Shown: positions 44,401 through 57,900, numbered from the stretch's first letter. The stretch is DNA of 64,000 bases from Protonemura montana (GCA_947568835.1 OX387604.1:15343076-15407075); one strand, 5' to 3'. Notes: generated by a model from the letters alone, not told the origin. A program made the numbers and translations.

Positions 44401-47400
44401 AAATTTACCTACATTAATTTCTCTATATTAAAGTCTCAGAAATTGTAACAATAGGTTTGTGACCATAGGTTTGTTAGCCGGTACCTTCTCATACACATAC
44501 GCAAAACTGTTCCTTAGCCGCCCTGTGGACTTTTTTAACTAAGCGACAACTAGTTGCAATTGATCCACGATCCATGCATGCATTGAATTGCATCATGCAG
44601 CCCCATGGCACCACAATTGTGTGGATCAGTGTTTAGTTGATGAGTGGAGAAGGTTCCTACCCTGAGAAGAGGTCAAGCGGGCAGTACTGGCTTCGTGCTT
44701 GGATCAGTCCACTTTTCAGCTGGGAACAAACAAGAATGCATGAAAGTGAATGGCAAGGATTCAGGAGTGGGAAGCAGCCAGTAAATAGAACACAAGAATG
44801 CAATCTGAAAAATGTTCAGAATTGGTGACTGAATAAAGCAATGGTTAATATGTGTTATAATAAGTAAAAACTGATAAGGCAAACAACTCAGTTTCCTTTC
44901 TATAGACCAATGGTGGGCAAGTCTCTTCATTGAGTTAAATGTGGGTCCCATTGGAAATTTAAATATGTTACTCTCACAAACCTTTTTCACACACCTGAAC
45001 ATAAACTATCTTAAAAAATGCAGCTAATAAGGATGCTATCTTCACCCCCCCTCCCCCCCCCCCCACCCCTGCATTTCCAAAACCCAATGATTTGCTTAAA
45101 AACTTGAACTGGATAATGTTTGCCGTAAATCTCTCCTTTAGACACCACCTTTGCTGCCTCAATAAGACTCAAAACAACTCAGATTCTGCCAACAGCTCAA
45201 GCAAACGGCTTAGATCACCCCCGTGGGCCCCATATTTTTGCATATGGCCTTCAAAACAGTAAATCTGACACTGGGTATTGTCACCTATCGCTCATGAAGT
45301 TACAATTAATAAATTCTCTGTGCCATAAATTACTTTTCATTTTTTTTTAAATTTCCGATGATGAGGCTTTCAAAAATATATGAGAAGCCAGAATGAAGCT
45401 CTCACTGACCTCATGCATGCCCACTGCTGCCATAGACCATTGGGGTTAAACTTATAAACTACGATCAGCAAGAGTAGGTACATACTTTTCCGGCACAGGT
45501 GCGACCGGTCAATTTGGGCTGGCATGCAGGCCAACTGTCATTTTTAAGGCACTACAAATCATCTACGCTGATACCTGCCATTTTTGTTTTGCTTTAACGC
45601 TTTAGTTGTACCAAAATGTTTTGTTTTTCGAGCAATTCTAAGAATTTTTCTATCAATTATAACAACCATGGGAATTTATTTAACATTTTGTTACTCCCAG
45701 CATTTCTGATATTTTATTCATGAGCTCCACGCCCTTGTTCTTCTATCTTCTCTCAAGGGCTAAACTGAAGTAAGTCGAAGTCTCAGAGCTAATGTTTAAC
45801 AGTCTTTGCAAGTTACCAACGGACAATTAATACTATACCGACAAAAATAGTTGTCGCCCAGAGACAGAGTCATTGTCATTTCTAATGGTAAGAAATTTAA
45901 GTTATTTTCAATTTTGACAATATTGAGACTAGATTACGCTCAATTAATCATTATTAGTGCTAACCTCAAAAATTGATATAAATTGTACATGCATCAATAT
46001 CATGAGAACAAAACGGACTTGTTGTCATTGAGACTGATGTTCGTTGTGTATTTGATGGGTTTGTTAAGACAAGACTTCACTGATAAGGGAACATGTTTTG
46101 TCAAGGCATGCTCACCAAAGCACATGGCTTCCTATGTCCTTTGTACCTTACCTGTCTGCTCAACACTGTTGGCAAACAAACCTAACTTTTGAGAAGACTA
46201 TTTGAAAGTACATTCAGATGTTTCTGGTAACTTGGGGTAATATTTTAAACTAAATACATCAGTTCATTAATCTAATCCCAATAAAATATTGTACAAAATT
46301 ATGATTCTGCTATTGATTAGCCTGAATTTTGGATGATCTGCAAAGGTTAGAGGGTGATATATTGTGCCAAAAGCTATGACAGCATAGTTTAGAATTTAGG
46401 TTAGACAATAAAGCAACACAGCTAAAATTTTATACCATAGAAAATTGTTTTAGATTGCTGGTGCTTTAGGTCTTAAAATTGCAACACCTAATTTCAGACT
46501 GTAAGTGCCATGACTAAGACTGCAGTACCTTGAGAAATTGCGTGAGGCAGTAGGTGCACTTGGGCAGCCGCCTATCGGAAGGAGGTAACCAGCCCTGCTT
46601 GGGCTTAACCTCGACGCAAAACGTAGGGGGCAATGGGGACAAGGAAAGCCCGGTGGTCAGAAGGGCGTAGTCTGGGTAGATCATTGCGAAGCCCAGGCGG
46701 AGTCCCTTGTGGTGACGGTGCTCTGGAACCGAAAACAGACACTTGACAGTCATGGATCACGTCACAAGGTTTGGCAGGTAAGATTTGATCCTCCAGCCTT
46801 TGTGATAAGATCATTTCAAATGGCCTTCAATAACAAAATGTACCTTGCATTACAAGGCTGGGAGCTTGCAATTTGTAGGTATCCAAATAAATCCACTGTT
46901 CATTTTCACTTCACATTTCAGGAGGGCTCCGTTATATGGGCGCCTACATTTTTTGGGAGACTCAAACGAGAAACCAAAGACTTACCAGGCCGCTTACCGC
47001 TGAGCAGCCGTTCGATTCGCTGTAGCTCAGCAGCTTCGACGAATGCCGGGACTGGTGGCTGAACGTAGCATTCCCCAAGAAGTGGTGCCATGACGCCACG
47101 ACAAAAGCGTGCCTCACGCCAGACATGGTTTCGCTCCGCTCCCTCTGCACCACCTCGACCGCAGACTCGACTCACGCTCGACAATTGCTCATCCTTGCGG
47201 AAACGCACAATCTTGCGTTCCTGGAATATCGATGATACTTTAGGTAGGAAATGTTAGGAGTTAATGAGCAACGAGTTAAGAGAGCCTTTGTGATTTTTGG
47301 CCGTTTTTACACTCATCTTTAGATAAGATTACACAAATCTTTGGAAAGATAGAATAGATTGGTAGAATTATGTCTAATACCAAATTTCTTAATTAAGAGC

Positions 47401-49174
47401 TCATTTGAATATTTTCACACAAAGAAGGTTGGTCAAGTGGATTTTGTTGCCGATGATGCTGTTCATGAAAAAATATGTGCCTTGAATCACATGGGATTCA
47501 AAAAACAGAAAAGCCTGTTATTTTCAGTGGAAGCTACCAAAAATATCTGAGAATGAATTCGGTCCCACATAATTGTTAGGATTTTTTTCTAGATTGTGAA
47601 GGATGTGTCTTATTTAAATCTGGGGATTTCATAATTTCAAAAGCAGCAAACTGGATAATTTCATGTAGCCCCCCCCCCCCCCCCCCCCCCCCTTATTGGA
47701 CTGTTCTAGCATAGCACAAGCCAGCTGCCTCCTAGAAACACAATAGCCCTTTCTATCTAGCCAAGTGCACGATGCAAATTGGCACTTCAAAGATATTTGC
47801 TTTAGTTGCGATTCACTCACAATTGCTGTAAACATTGGGCTAAAATATGAAATTACGATTGTAAGGCTGAAATGTTAACCTGACCAATATGTAACCCAGT
47901 TTACACTACGTTTTATCAATTTTGATCACTTTTCAAATACCAACACAGCTTTTCCATGGCATTTTATTATATCACACAAATAGATGGTATCAAAGTGTTC
48001 TAAAAAAAGGCACAGTCAGTGACACATACACTTCCAAACAACCACCCTCCACCCTTGCTTCAAAATTGCACATCTGGGGGCAACAAAAATAACTTTGCGG
48101 GTTATTTGGTTTGTCTGGCGTTTCCACTACGGAGCTGAAACCAGCAAGCCAAAAATAACCAAACCAAGAACCCTGCAACAACCGTAAATCTTTCAAGATA
48201 ACACGGGATTTGAGAAAAAGAGACCAACCATTCTGTGCATGTGGCCGTTGAATTAGCATCCTATTCTGAAGTTGCTAAGAACTTGTCCATACAAGTCGCC
48301 TCGGCCTCTCCCCCCTCTGAGGGGATCCCTAAACCCACCCTGCTAAAGCTGGAATATGTGTGCCCAGATAGCTCAGTAAATAGAGCGCCCGACCGGCAAT
48401 TGGGAGGTTCCGGGTTTGTATCCTGGTTAGGTTGCACATTGTTCCAGTCTAGCTTCCTTTCCAAAAAGAACTTTAATTATTGATAAATGGAAAAATCTTG
48501 AATCCCATTTCTCTGCATACGGTCTACAAATAAGCAGTGCATGCAACACAGTACAAGGCCGATGACTAAAACGATATAATCATTCATTACTTCCATAGGC
48601 TGACTGTCTCTCATGGAATACCAAGTACCATAACCTGAGCCAGTGTACCTACATAACTTCTAATTGTCTCAAGTGTGGCAACATAGTCCCACTAAAATAC
48701 TGCAACTACATAAATTATATATTTATTATAATGCCAGCCTGATATACAACTAATACATGCATTTATTCAGAATTTCAAATAACAACCTGCCAATCAGGCC
48801 ATTCCTAAATGCTTGCTGATAACGCAAATAAATCAGTACTAAGTTCCTTCAGCTCATCATGAAAAAAATAAGATCAAATGAAAATAAGATCAAAAAGATT
48901 TTGAATGTATTAATATAAATGCCACAGAAACTTAGAGAGACCACTGAGATGAAATAAAATAAAACAATACTACAACAATGTAGAAGAATGAATAAAAATT
49001 GCATTTTCAAGGCAAATGTTCACAAAAAAATCCTAATAAGATTGCTCCAAATGATGTACCTACCTCCGTGAGAGCAAGCACAAGATTTGCATTCCCCTCT
49101 CCGCGGTACTGCCACCTCTTCCATCGCAAAGACAATTTGAGCGGAGGGTCGTTAATGTGACGATTGCCGTTCAT
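41475..49174 (-). CDS. IPPK: IPPK, inositol-pentakisphosphate 2-kinase, 9 exons
   Basis: This enzyme phosphorylates the 2-position of inositol pentakisphosphate to make InsP6. Exons (minus): 49174-49064, 47220-46986, 46722-46529, 44719-44661, 44212-44140, 43596-43505, 43084-42829, 42449-42396 and 41834-41475. They join to 477 residues; human IPPK has 491. Exon 1 has the nucleotide-binding Gly loop YRGEGNANLVLAL. Exon 2 has VMAPLLGECYVQPP. Exon 3 has PTFCVEVKPKQGWLP with Cys pairs of the kinase's zinc site region (CTYC). Exon 4 has YCPLDLFSG and exon 5 has NNLKIFQ. The last exon has ATTAKDCSVMMAF and VSDLDPKPM, the family's late DLD.KP motif. The end of exon 8 is uncertain: the chosen donor (TTG|GTCGCG) is weak and rests on phase and length. 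Exon 2 has a second possible donor 12 nt upstream in the same phase. A tRNA-derived SINE lies in intron 1. Confidence 0.92.
48290..48475 (+). mobile_element. tRNA-derived SINE in IPPK intron 1
   Basis: The segment CCACCCTGCTAAAGCTGGAA, then AGATAGCTCAGTAAATAGAG (A box) and GGTTCCGGGTTTGTATCCTG (B box), matches a second copy at 54.83-54.97 kb over ~120 bp. The tRNA-like part is extended by a family-specific 5' leader, so it is a SINE. Confidence 0.7.
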
Positions 49175-50617
49175 TTCCACACAGAAGAAGCAAATCCAAG
49201 CGTTCCCTGCCAGAGCCAGCTATGCACTAGAACCAAGTGATTTGCTGTCTAGAGGAGTGCAAATACACACTGCCACCTCTCCATATGACATTACCCATGT
49301 AATATAGTCACTAGTATTCTATGTCCTTCCTGTACTTTGTTCAGCAGTTACCAGGAAAAGCAGGCTAAACATAAGTGATAAGGAATTAGTTGTTTGTTGC
49401 TGCTATTTGTGACTCATTGGGTAAGCACATGGTCATTGGGAGTGTCAACATCAAGTGGGATGCGCCTTCTGGAGGAGTGTCACTGTTGCCTTTTACTTTA
49501 ATAGCAAGCGCCCATTTGACTGTCCAGCTCCATCTGCTGACCTCTTTTGCAAGTTCGATCAAAATTTTATCAAAATATCTGACCACTAGACCAGGGCATT
49601 TCTTCTAATAGTCAGATCACAGGGTCCAGAAGACTGTGTGCAAAGAAAGGACACACTATTTCCCAGATTCAAAGGAGAGCTTCAACATGCAAGGACAACA
49701 ACAAATTAATGCTCATTATTACGCATATCGTTTCACGTTTATTCCATTTGTACACAAAATATGAGGTTGCAATTCTGAAGGTGACTGACATGTTTAACAT
49801 TTCTTTAGGCCACAAAAAGCAAAATCTTATTTACACAAATATGCTCCATAGAAATAAAAAATCAAGATTAATTACAAAATCGTTATAAGGGGCACTCACA
49901 TCTGTAGACTTAGATAAGAATTCCTGATGCGTACAAGAACTCCGAATTCTTTAAAATAATATCCTTTGCGGACAGCCCACCCCGAGGCTCTCAACTAGTT
50001 CCAAAATTGGAACAAAATACTGTAATGAACGGAAAATCACAGTTTGCTGTTTCCAGCTTTGTACCTTATTTTTTTTCCTGAACTTAGCCCATATTATCCA
50101 TTTGGATACCATAATAGTTTTGTCTTAAGTATGTAGGACTAACATTTTCGTCAATGGCAGTAGGTTCTTTAAAATATCTTGTATCCAATTGTTGAAAAAA
50201 GTTTTAGGGCCCTCTCCTGCCAGATAGTCAGCCCAGTTTACTTAGTTCTACATCACAATATAAAGTGGCCAGAAAATACAAATGCTCCACTACCTGACAA
50301 TCATTATGTAGGCCTAATCGGTACTAACAGACTTTGGACAATTCTCTCTCGCACATTTCTAATAATTGTATCATTGACGTTAGTGAGACATGGAATAAGT
50401 TTTCCGAATGTTTTTTTTAGGTACTTGCTGACGACACAAATGCTCACTAGCACTCTTGATCAATAATCCGAATCATAGTCCAGTGCCTTGCTAGTTCACT
50501 GACAGTACCCACAGACCAACTCGAGTCTATAGACGCTGTATTTCTTCTTCCTTCTTAGATGAGATCACAATCGAGCTGCTTCGTTATATCTGGTAGGAGA
50601 GTGATTGGGGTGTCTGC
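49175..50617. other. Intergenic region between IPPK and BTG
   Basis: The bases just above 49175 form the IPPK 5' flank. Nothing else is recognised. Two overlapping open stretches near 49390-49600 on both strands lack family features. Confidence 0.5.
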
Positions 50618-51109
50618 CTAACTGGAAACGTAAGCTGCCCTCTGCTCAAAGGGCGTAACTTGGTGAGTGTCGAGGAGCATTAGGGATTCCTTGCAGCCAG
50701 CGGTGACAGGAGCCGGCTCGATGGGCTTCAGTGGGCCAGATGGCACCTCGTAGAGCACACAAATGGATCCATTCTCACCAATGCGGTAGGATACTTCAGC
50801 AGGATCGATCCACATGGTTAACTCTTGTGGGAAAAGGTTGCGTAGATAGTGGGTATGCAAACCCACACTGAATCCAGCTTGGACGAGGACAGGGTCCATC
50901 TTGCCATTGATTCGAATACAGCGATATCCGGACCCACGGCTAGGACGGTCGGGGAACCAATGCTCCTTGTAGCGAAGTCCTAAGACATCTGAGATGGCGC
51001 TCTTCAAACGCTCCAATTGTGCGTCGGTGATCGTAAATCCCTCCTGACTCGGTTGAATGCGAATCAACTGTACAAGGAAATCGGCTGCGGAACGTATTTC
51101 CATATGCAT
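50618..51109 (-). CDS. BTG: BTG1/2-like antiproliferative protein, single exon (163 aa)
   Basis: BTG/Tob proteins bind the CAF1/CNOT7 deadenylase and restrain cell growth through mRNA decay. The frame opens MHMEIRSAADFLVQLIRIQ, the family N-terminus. Box A is KEHWFPDRPSRGSGYRCIRI, and NGKMDPVL follows. Box B is LTMWIDPAEVSYRIGENGSI, and CVLYE follows. The BTG domain covers about residues 1-118. The tail of ~45 residues is short, so the protein is BTG1/2-like rather than Tob-like. The tail lacks an obvious PAM2 motif. The coding region has no intron, unlike vertebrate BTG1/2, which carry one inside the BTG domain. A GC-rich, CpG-containing region at 51350-51760 is the likely promoter or 5' UTR. 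Confidence 0.93.
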   Translation of the reverse strand: MHMEIRSAADFLVQLIRIQPSQEGFTITDAQLERLKSAISDVLGLRYKEHWFPDRPSRGSGYRCIRINGKMDPVLVQAGFSVGLHTHYLRNLFPQELTMWIDPAEVSYRIGENGSICVLYEVPSGPLKPIEPAPVTAGCKESLMLLDTHQVTPFEQRAAYVSS

Positions 51110-51349
51110 GTCTAGGCTGTTGTTGTAGGTGCGCGTATATCCAAGATGTCGGCTGGCTGGAGTCGATTTCGAAGTTCCGAACAGCGTAAATGCAAAAATC
51201 GCGAGTTTGTGAGCGTAATAACACTGTTAAATTACAGTTCGATGGATGGAGGACACTACAAAGAAAATATCATTGAAAATAAAAGCTTGCAACTGAATAA
51301 AACTACTGAGCTTTCTTTCTTCCAAAGTGACACCACAGCTCTCACACTC

Positions 51350-51760
51350 AATGTACCAATGGTGTCGCGATCAAGTCACAACTGCTCGTTCACTGCTAGA
51401 TCCTATTGTGTACGGCCGCGGATGTGTGAGGGCATACAGTGTTGCCAGCGACTATGTCTGCGTAAACTGACATGCGCGTTGGAGTTCCTTTGTTTCTACG
51501 TGACGTCACTGCATGTTATGATGGCCGAACAGCGGTGTTAAGATGGTGAGGGGAACGGGCGAAGGGAACATGGGAGGAAGCGCGTCATGATGATGGTAGC
51601 TTCTGCAGACATGCAGCTGGCAACGACTGGCATCAGTGCACCAGCAGCCGACATTCGGCGGTCTGTCTACCGCACTCGCTCTCACACGCTCCGGCCCCCA
51701 CTCACTCATTCGCGCCAACAGCAGCTGTGAATGCCACCTCCGTCATGGACACAGCTGCCA
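51350..51760 (-). promoter_or_regulatory. GC-rich 5' region, probable BTG promoter/5' UTR
   Basis: The composition changes from AT-rich to GC-rich upstream of BTG, with GTGAGAGCGAGTGCGGTAG-like sequence and a CRE-like TGACGTCA at 51501-51508. No coding exon is convincing. Confidence 0.4.
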
Positions 51761-53371
51761 GATTGACGTATACTATTTACCCCATAACAATTCACAACCA
51801 GATGGGACTAGATGCATTCCCTGGAATCTGGAGTTTTGCGTTAATATCTAAATAAATATCGAAGACTTTCTGGATTTATAATCTGTTCCACGTTAGGCTA
51901 CTTCTAACAGTAATATCCCTTGACCTTTTCAGTAGAAAAATGACACCGACAGACAGTTAATCGGTCATCAATCTCTAATAAAATGCAATAGTTAGATAAA
52001 ACATGGATCTGGTTAGTATTCCTTCGCTACGATTGTCAATTCCCCTCCACAAATATGTTACATGTCAAAAACAAACAAAGCTTGCCTGCCTTTCATCTGT
52101 TTATGAAATAAAGTTAATCACTATGTGAGATGTTGAGTAAGGTGATCCTGGAATAGAATAGGTCCTACACAAATATACGAAGTGAAATCTTGGTTCTTGG
52201 GAGATTACGTTACAGTAACTGTATCAATTCCACGTGACATTATTAATAAAGTCTGGATTATGAAATTGAGAAATTAACTAGACGTGAAATTGAAAGGTCC
52301 GAGAACGGCTATTGTACCGATTTAAGCAAAAAATAGGTTTTCAAGCAACAGCAAATGATATTGCATCCAATTTAAATGTGAAGGAAGAATTAGTTCTAGA
52401 GGCTTTAAGCCTTGTACTAAAACGATGGTGGTTGCTTGTACTAATATCACCTTCATTTGGCTCGAAAGGTGGAAGAGAAAGCCCAAATAAGCGTTAGGTT
52501 TGGTCGGACTACTACTGCCCACTGTATGCCTAGCACAGGCAGTGAGTACCAATGCTAGCCACTGAAGTTGAAATGCAATGCAGACATTGAACTAGACTAC
52601 AACCGGCAACAATGTTAACCGACGCCAGCCAGCTAGCTGATATTATTATTGTTGTTATGGTCCACGATCTACCTTTTCGGTCGTGCCCGGCTGCTCTCAT
52701 TAATTCTAACAGGTTTACACAAGCGGGCAGGCCGGCCACCCCAGGTAGAAGTGCCTTTCGCGTTTCGAAATGTAAGCCATCCTGCCTTTGTTGCAAACAT
52801 GCCGATATCCAAAGTGATTACCAGAAATCGCACGACTTGTTATCATTTTTGTCATGGATTTGGATACACTTCAAACCTAGCCGCAGCCAAACAACCTGGG
52901 CCATCAATGGCCAGCAATGTTACTTCGTGGAATAAAATAAATTGTTATATTGAATTATAATCATCAGAATTCGGTTGTTGTTAGCTTGATACCATACATA
53001 ACTAGAGTGAAAGACTGCTTTATTGATATGTTCTCAAGAGTTAAAAATGAGAGCGGAATATTTGACAAAACTCGGCTTTATGGCAAAAGAGGTGATTTCT
53101 CATGATGTATTCGCTGGCTTTCATAACAAGTAGTATACGCTGGCTTTCTTAATCCTGGCAAAGAGACTACCGGATTTTGCACGACTTGTTGTGACTTTCT
53201 GTCGTGGGTGCCGGACAACCTGGCTTTGGCGGACCACGCAATGTAGGGCTGTTCGTGGGGTGTTTGAACGCCAAGCTAGTCCGTTTCAAAACATTAAGCG
53301 GATTAAGCCGTCTTTCCTGTCATTCTCTAGATGTGTATTTAATCATTCGTTTTTAACAGGCCCTAAAACAA
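51761..53371. other. Gene-poor interval
   Basis: Several overlapping open stretches (52312-52960) show no recognisable domain and run on both strands. I cannot support a gene. Confidence 0.4.
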
Positions 53372-53870
53372 GATATTGTTTGATGCTGTTGACAACTGTC
53401 ATCTGAGGCATTGGTCTAATGGCGTCGGTGAATGAGTGGGTGATGATGGTGATGATGATGGTGATGATGGTGACGATGGTGATGATGGTGCTGATGGTAA
53501 TGATCATGATAATGATGATCATTATAATGGTGGCCTAACGTACACTAGAAGGGATGAGAGAACACGTAGCCTACTCCTGTCGAAGAGCTCTAAAGCGACC
53601 ACTATAGCTTAACATCCTTTCCGAAGAACGGTACAACTGGAACAATAAGATTCCTCTACAAATCCATGCGGAACCATGCGGAATCCATGAGGTTGATAAG
53701 AAGGCGAATTTCTGTACTTTCATCCCTCCAACCGTTCTCAAACAGAACTGGTCATGTGTATGATGGCCACCCATCCGATACCTAACCCAGCACACGGTTA
53801 CTTAACTTCCGAGATCTCCCGAGAACCGGTGTTTCAAACACGACCGAATTGCCCCTTGGAAACACTTGAT
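53372..53870 (-). mobile_element. 5S rRNA-derived SINE (SINE3-like), near-complete copy
   Basis: The reverse strand reads GAGATCTCGGAAGTTAAGTA, then GGTTAGGTATCGGATGGGTG, which is 5S rRNA sequence including its internal promoter. TACACATGACCAGTTCTG follows, then a body with AACGGTTGGAGGGATGAAAG, a (CAT)n/(ATC)n array at 53437-53530, and GCCATTAGACCAATGCC. The order is the same as in the plus-strand copy at 61.19-61.60 kb. Confidence 0.82.
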
Positions 53871-54109
53871 TTTGGGATGTACAGCACTCCCACGGGCTAG
53901 TTTGGCCCTCTGGTCTCGTTAAACGGTTCATAAGGAAAAAGTCCCGAGTAGTTTAGCCGAGAATATAGGTAAGACAGAAAGATACCGAGCAAATACCATC
54001 TTGCCTAAAATATGACACACCTGTTGCTATATAAGTAAGGTATTGTCTTCGCGAATCCATTAAATACACAGCGAACATATTACCGATCATAAGCGTGTTG
54101 CTATTGGTC

Positions 54110-54420
54110 ACAATGGCAGAAAATCTGCGTAGTCCTCGTGATGGTTGCTGTTTTGGGCATCATAATATGTCAACCTGAGGTAAAGTTGCTGCTGCGCCGA
54201 AATAATCGGCATACGTAATGAACGAATCTCCCGTTCTGATGATCTCGACTCTCCTGGCAGAGGTAAAGCTATGGCCCACATAAAGGTCGGAACTTAGGTC
54301 AAACGATCTTCTAAATTGGGGGATTAGAAGCAATAAGTTAGGAGAAAACGAAGCTGCGTTATGAAAACGAACTTTTTCTTTGTCTCTAAAACGTAGCTAC
54401 TCTTTTATCTCCAAATTAAT
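54110..54420. repeat. Dispersed repeat related to 11.47-11.78 kb
   Basis: CTGCGTAGTCCTCGTGATGG, GTTTTGGGCATCATAATATG and AAAGGTCGGAACTTAGGTCA correspond in order to segments of the copy downstream of CARM1. The element is unnamed. Confidence 0.5.
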
Positions 54421-54829
54421 TAATTTTAGGCCAGTGAAGAGTGCTGAAAATGTGCACTGAGGAAGACAACTTGGAAACTGGGTAATCAGAACGTGTTTTA
54501 AGCCCACTAAAAGCACGGGACTCGTCGTGTGCTCATTTACCCTTCATCCCTATACTGTACGTAACCCAAACTATTTGGGGCTTACTATTTTTGACTGGGT
54601 CGCTATCCAGTCGATACGATCCCATAGTGATAATATGCCATATTGGGATCGCATTTTTGCAATCATATGCTATGATCCTTTATCAGGGAGTGGTAATGTT
54701 AAGCATTGTTATCCTCTCGTTGAATATGCTCAGTTCATATTTGCAAGGTTTTTGGTTTCTCTGCTGTTTTCCACATAGGAGCTTTAGGATAATCAGCACA
54801 CACTTCAAGCTGCTAAGTATACTGGTCCC

Positions 54830-54975
54830 ATACACAAGTCGCATTAGCCCCTTCTCCTTCTGCCACCCTGCCAAGCTGGAATCTGTGTGCCGATATAGCT
54901 ATAAGTGGCTGGCAATCGAGAGGTCCCGGGTTCGTATCTCGATTCGGTTGTTGTCGTCAGAAAGATGCAATACGT
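54830..54975 (+). mobile_element. tRNA-derived SINE, second copy
   Basis: CCACCCTGCCAAGCTGGAAT, GATATAGCTATAAGTGGCTG and GAGAGGTCCCGGGTTCGTAT match the copy in IPPK intron 1. The A-box region has a deletion; the B box (GGGTTCGTATC) is well kept. Confidence 0.68.
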
Positions 54976-57900
54976 TTTGACGATATTTAAAGTGGGTGGT
55001 TGGAGTCAGCAGGGGTATCGACACCCTACTTATGAAAGACACATGACGCGAAGCACTAGCGGCTCTTTGACTGGGCCGCAGTCCCCAAACTACATGAACG
55101 TCTTATCCTAATTTCGAATTGCGTATACCATAAATTCGCGGAAGACTATCCATATAAAAAAAACTCCGGCGTAACACTGACCGGCACTAATTGGTAGTCC
55201 ACACGACAGGGTGTGCGATAGGAAATAAGAAGCTTTCCGGACCTAAAAGAGATCCGAATTTAGAATGAGAGACAGACACGCTTTGGCAAACGTCAAATCA
55301 CCCCTAGATAACACCCGATGGCCTTGCGGTGAGGGCCAGGTGGAAGTGAAGGCACAGGCGGTATCCGAGGAGACGACTGCAAAATTTCCAGTGATAGCTC
55401 ATCACGTGAAGTCATTTTCAATGGGAGTGATGCGGGCAAGTTCATATGTGCAGCATTTAATTGGATGGCAGCCGAGCTGGGCCCTTGCATTGCGTTGCAT
55501 GTAAGATCTTTTGGTCGTAAAACGTAAACGGGGTTACCATTGAGATTCCTTGGCTTTAGATCTTAATCAGCTTGATCAAGGAAACCACTGCGCTAGGAGC
55601 TACTTTTCTAGACACTCACACGACTCAGCTACAAGCCTGCACATTATAACAATACCTGTGCGCGTTCCTAACAGACAGAAACAGATTAGACATTTCTGCA
55701 TACTGTCTTGTCAATAATTTCAAATTATATTGTTAATTACCACCAAGGATTGACTTCCAATCGAAATTTAGAAATCTGCTGTTGACTTTGAAAATGTTTC
55801 TAGCACAGTAATAATAGCACTTTAGATAAGAAAATGTAGGACCACCAACAAAATGTTATCCCCTACCCACACGTGACAACTGTTTGATGCACGTGACGCA
55901 TCGGGTGTTCGAGATACTTTGTCAATAACATGGGAATGATTGGAAAATCTGCTTTTGATAGGTAATTTGAAACACCCGCTCACACAGCGGAATGATTATT
56001 TTTTCCGTGTTAGCTATGTCTAATTCCCAGGCTAACCTCTAGATTCAGCTCGGCAGACTAATTTACTGGTGCATCTTCAGTCATTTTACCATAAATTTTG
56101 TTTCGAATGCGCGGATCACAATTTTTGCAGCGGCTAGCTCTGCCACTTGAGAGGGTCGGAGAGTGCTACAAACACAGGCCCACTAGTCAGAGAAAGACGT
56201 TGAAATTTTATAACAAAGGAGAGGTTTCCTTCCTGTCCGTTTTCTCTAAGCTGTCGTGGAGATATTTTTTCATATCGCCAATATTCTGCAGTCGGCAGGG
56301 AAGCGAACATGTAATTAATGTGGCGGGGGCGGTTCCCCGGAAATAATGCGGTCCCGGACAAAATTGCCCACAGTAAAATTTCGTTTTGGTCAACACGTTT
56401 TATTTGTATATATTTCATGTCTTTTGGTGTATTTTGGTGAGTTTTAGATGGTAGTAGAAGTATAGAAATACCACGTTACCCCTAAAACCCTTCAATGAGC
56501 GAAACCCAACGAAAATTGCGCGAAGTATCACCTGCAAATGTGGAATGCGGAAATATTTAACTTTTGTAGTAATAGAAGTAAATAACTGGGAACCCGAAAT
56601 ACTCTCCTTATCTCTTCTCCGCTTCCTGTCGTCCGTAAATCTAAGCAGAGTATTTTATTTTTACAACAACCACTTTGTTCCGATAAGCAAACGTGTACCT
56701 TGACTGATTAATTATTTGATGTAACGATCAACTCGACTCAAATTTCTTACTGTGTGGCGGTATAGGTTATGAATGAGCATAACTTGAAACAAAATCAAAA
56801 TACATTTTTGAGTTGCCTGGCCCCCGGGCACCCCCGAAGTCGACGCCTTTGTGATGTTGTATCGTAAATGGCATTGCAGAAAAACCACACCTTGTCTGGC
56901 TGCTTGGCGGAAATAGATAGAAAGCAAACTTAGAAGTTACCAAATTAAAAAGGGGGTTGGTTTTTTTGAGGATCGTGCCAGCAACCTAAGCGGACACTGG
57001 AGGACCCGTAAAATGTACAATGATTCAAAATGTATCACTATAGAGTCCAAACAGCTACCATATTAGACCCATCCAGAGATGGTTTAAAAAATGAATCGTT
57101 TTTCTAAAATTTGACATATTAATATGTGACCTTGTACCAGATACCTGCCTCGAATCCATTCTGTGCTTGGGGTGAGGTTTCATCTCTCTAGCATTTAGTT
57201 AAGCGAGATTTCGGACGTGGCATTTTTAAGGATCTCGGGCCAGCCAACAATCCCGGGCCCGCAACAATGGATGGCAAAAATAAATGATTCATAGAAATGC
57301 GCCACCATAATCCTTTCTGGGGTGAAGGATATATAGCTACCCGATACCTACCTGAGAAATACGAATTCATATAAACCTACACTGATAGAGAAAGACGAGA
57401 AAGTTGACTAAATATGAAATTAGCATATTCAAAGAGAGGACTACAACGCTAAACGTTGCAACACAGTTGCAGCCTGCTTGAAGTGGTTAGTTTCCATTTA
57501 AGGTAACACAGACCATTGGTAAATAAATCCATTCATCGGGGTCACTTCTTAAAATGTACTCGGAGTGGGGGTACGCCCGATCACGCTTGACATCGCTTGT
57601 ACCACTTTGATTCTGTGATTATCAGTTTATTGTTTAGACAATCGCGAATGTGGGCGATACTAAGAAAACCCATTGTAATCTTATGTGTCGGTATATGAAT
57701 TATGAAAAGTAAGTTCAGCTATCTCCGCCTTACTGCAATTTAACCAAATATCCTTCCCTCACACAGTAAAGTGCACAGTAAAAGGATGCAGAATCGGGAT
57801 TGGAAAATAACATTCTGGTAGCTGTGTTTGATTTGAGCGGTCTTTCACCAACCTGTTACCACTGGCCGGCGAGTACCTACACCTCTGACAGCGAGATAGT

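Noticed and set aside
52312..52960. Three overlapping plus-strand frames
   Set aside because: No domains, no joining splice sites, and the opposite strand is equally open.
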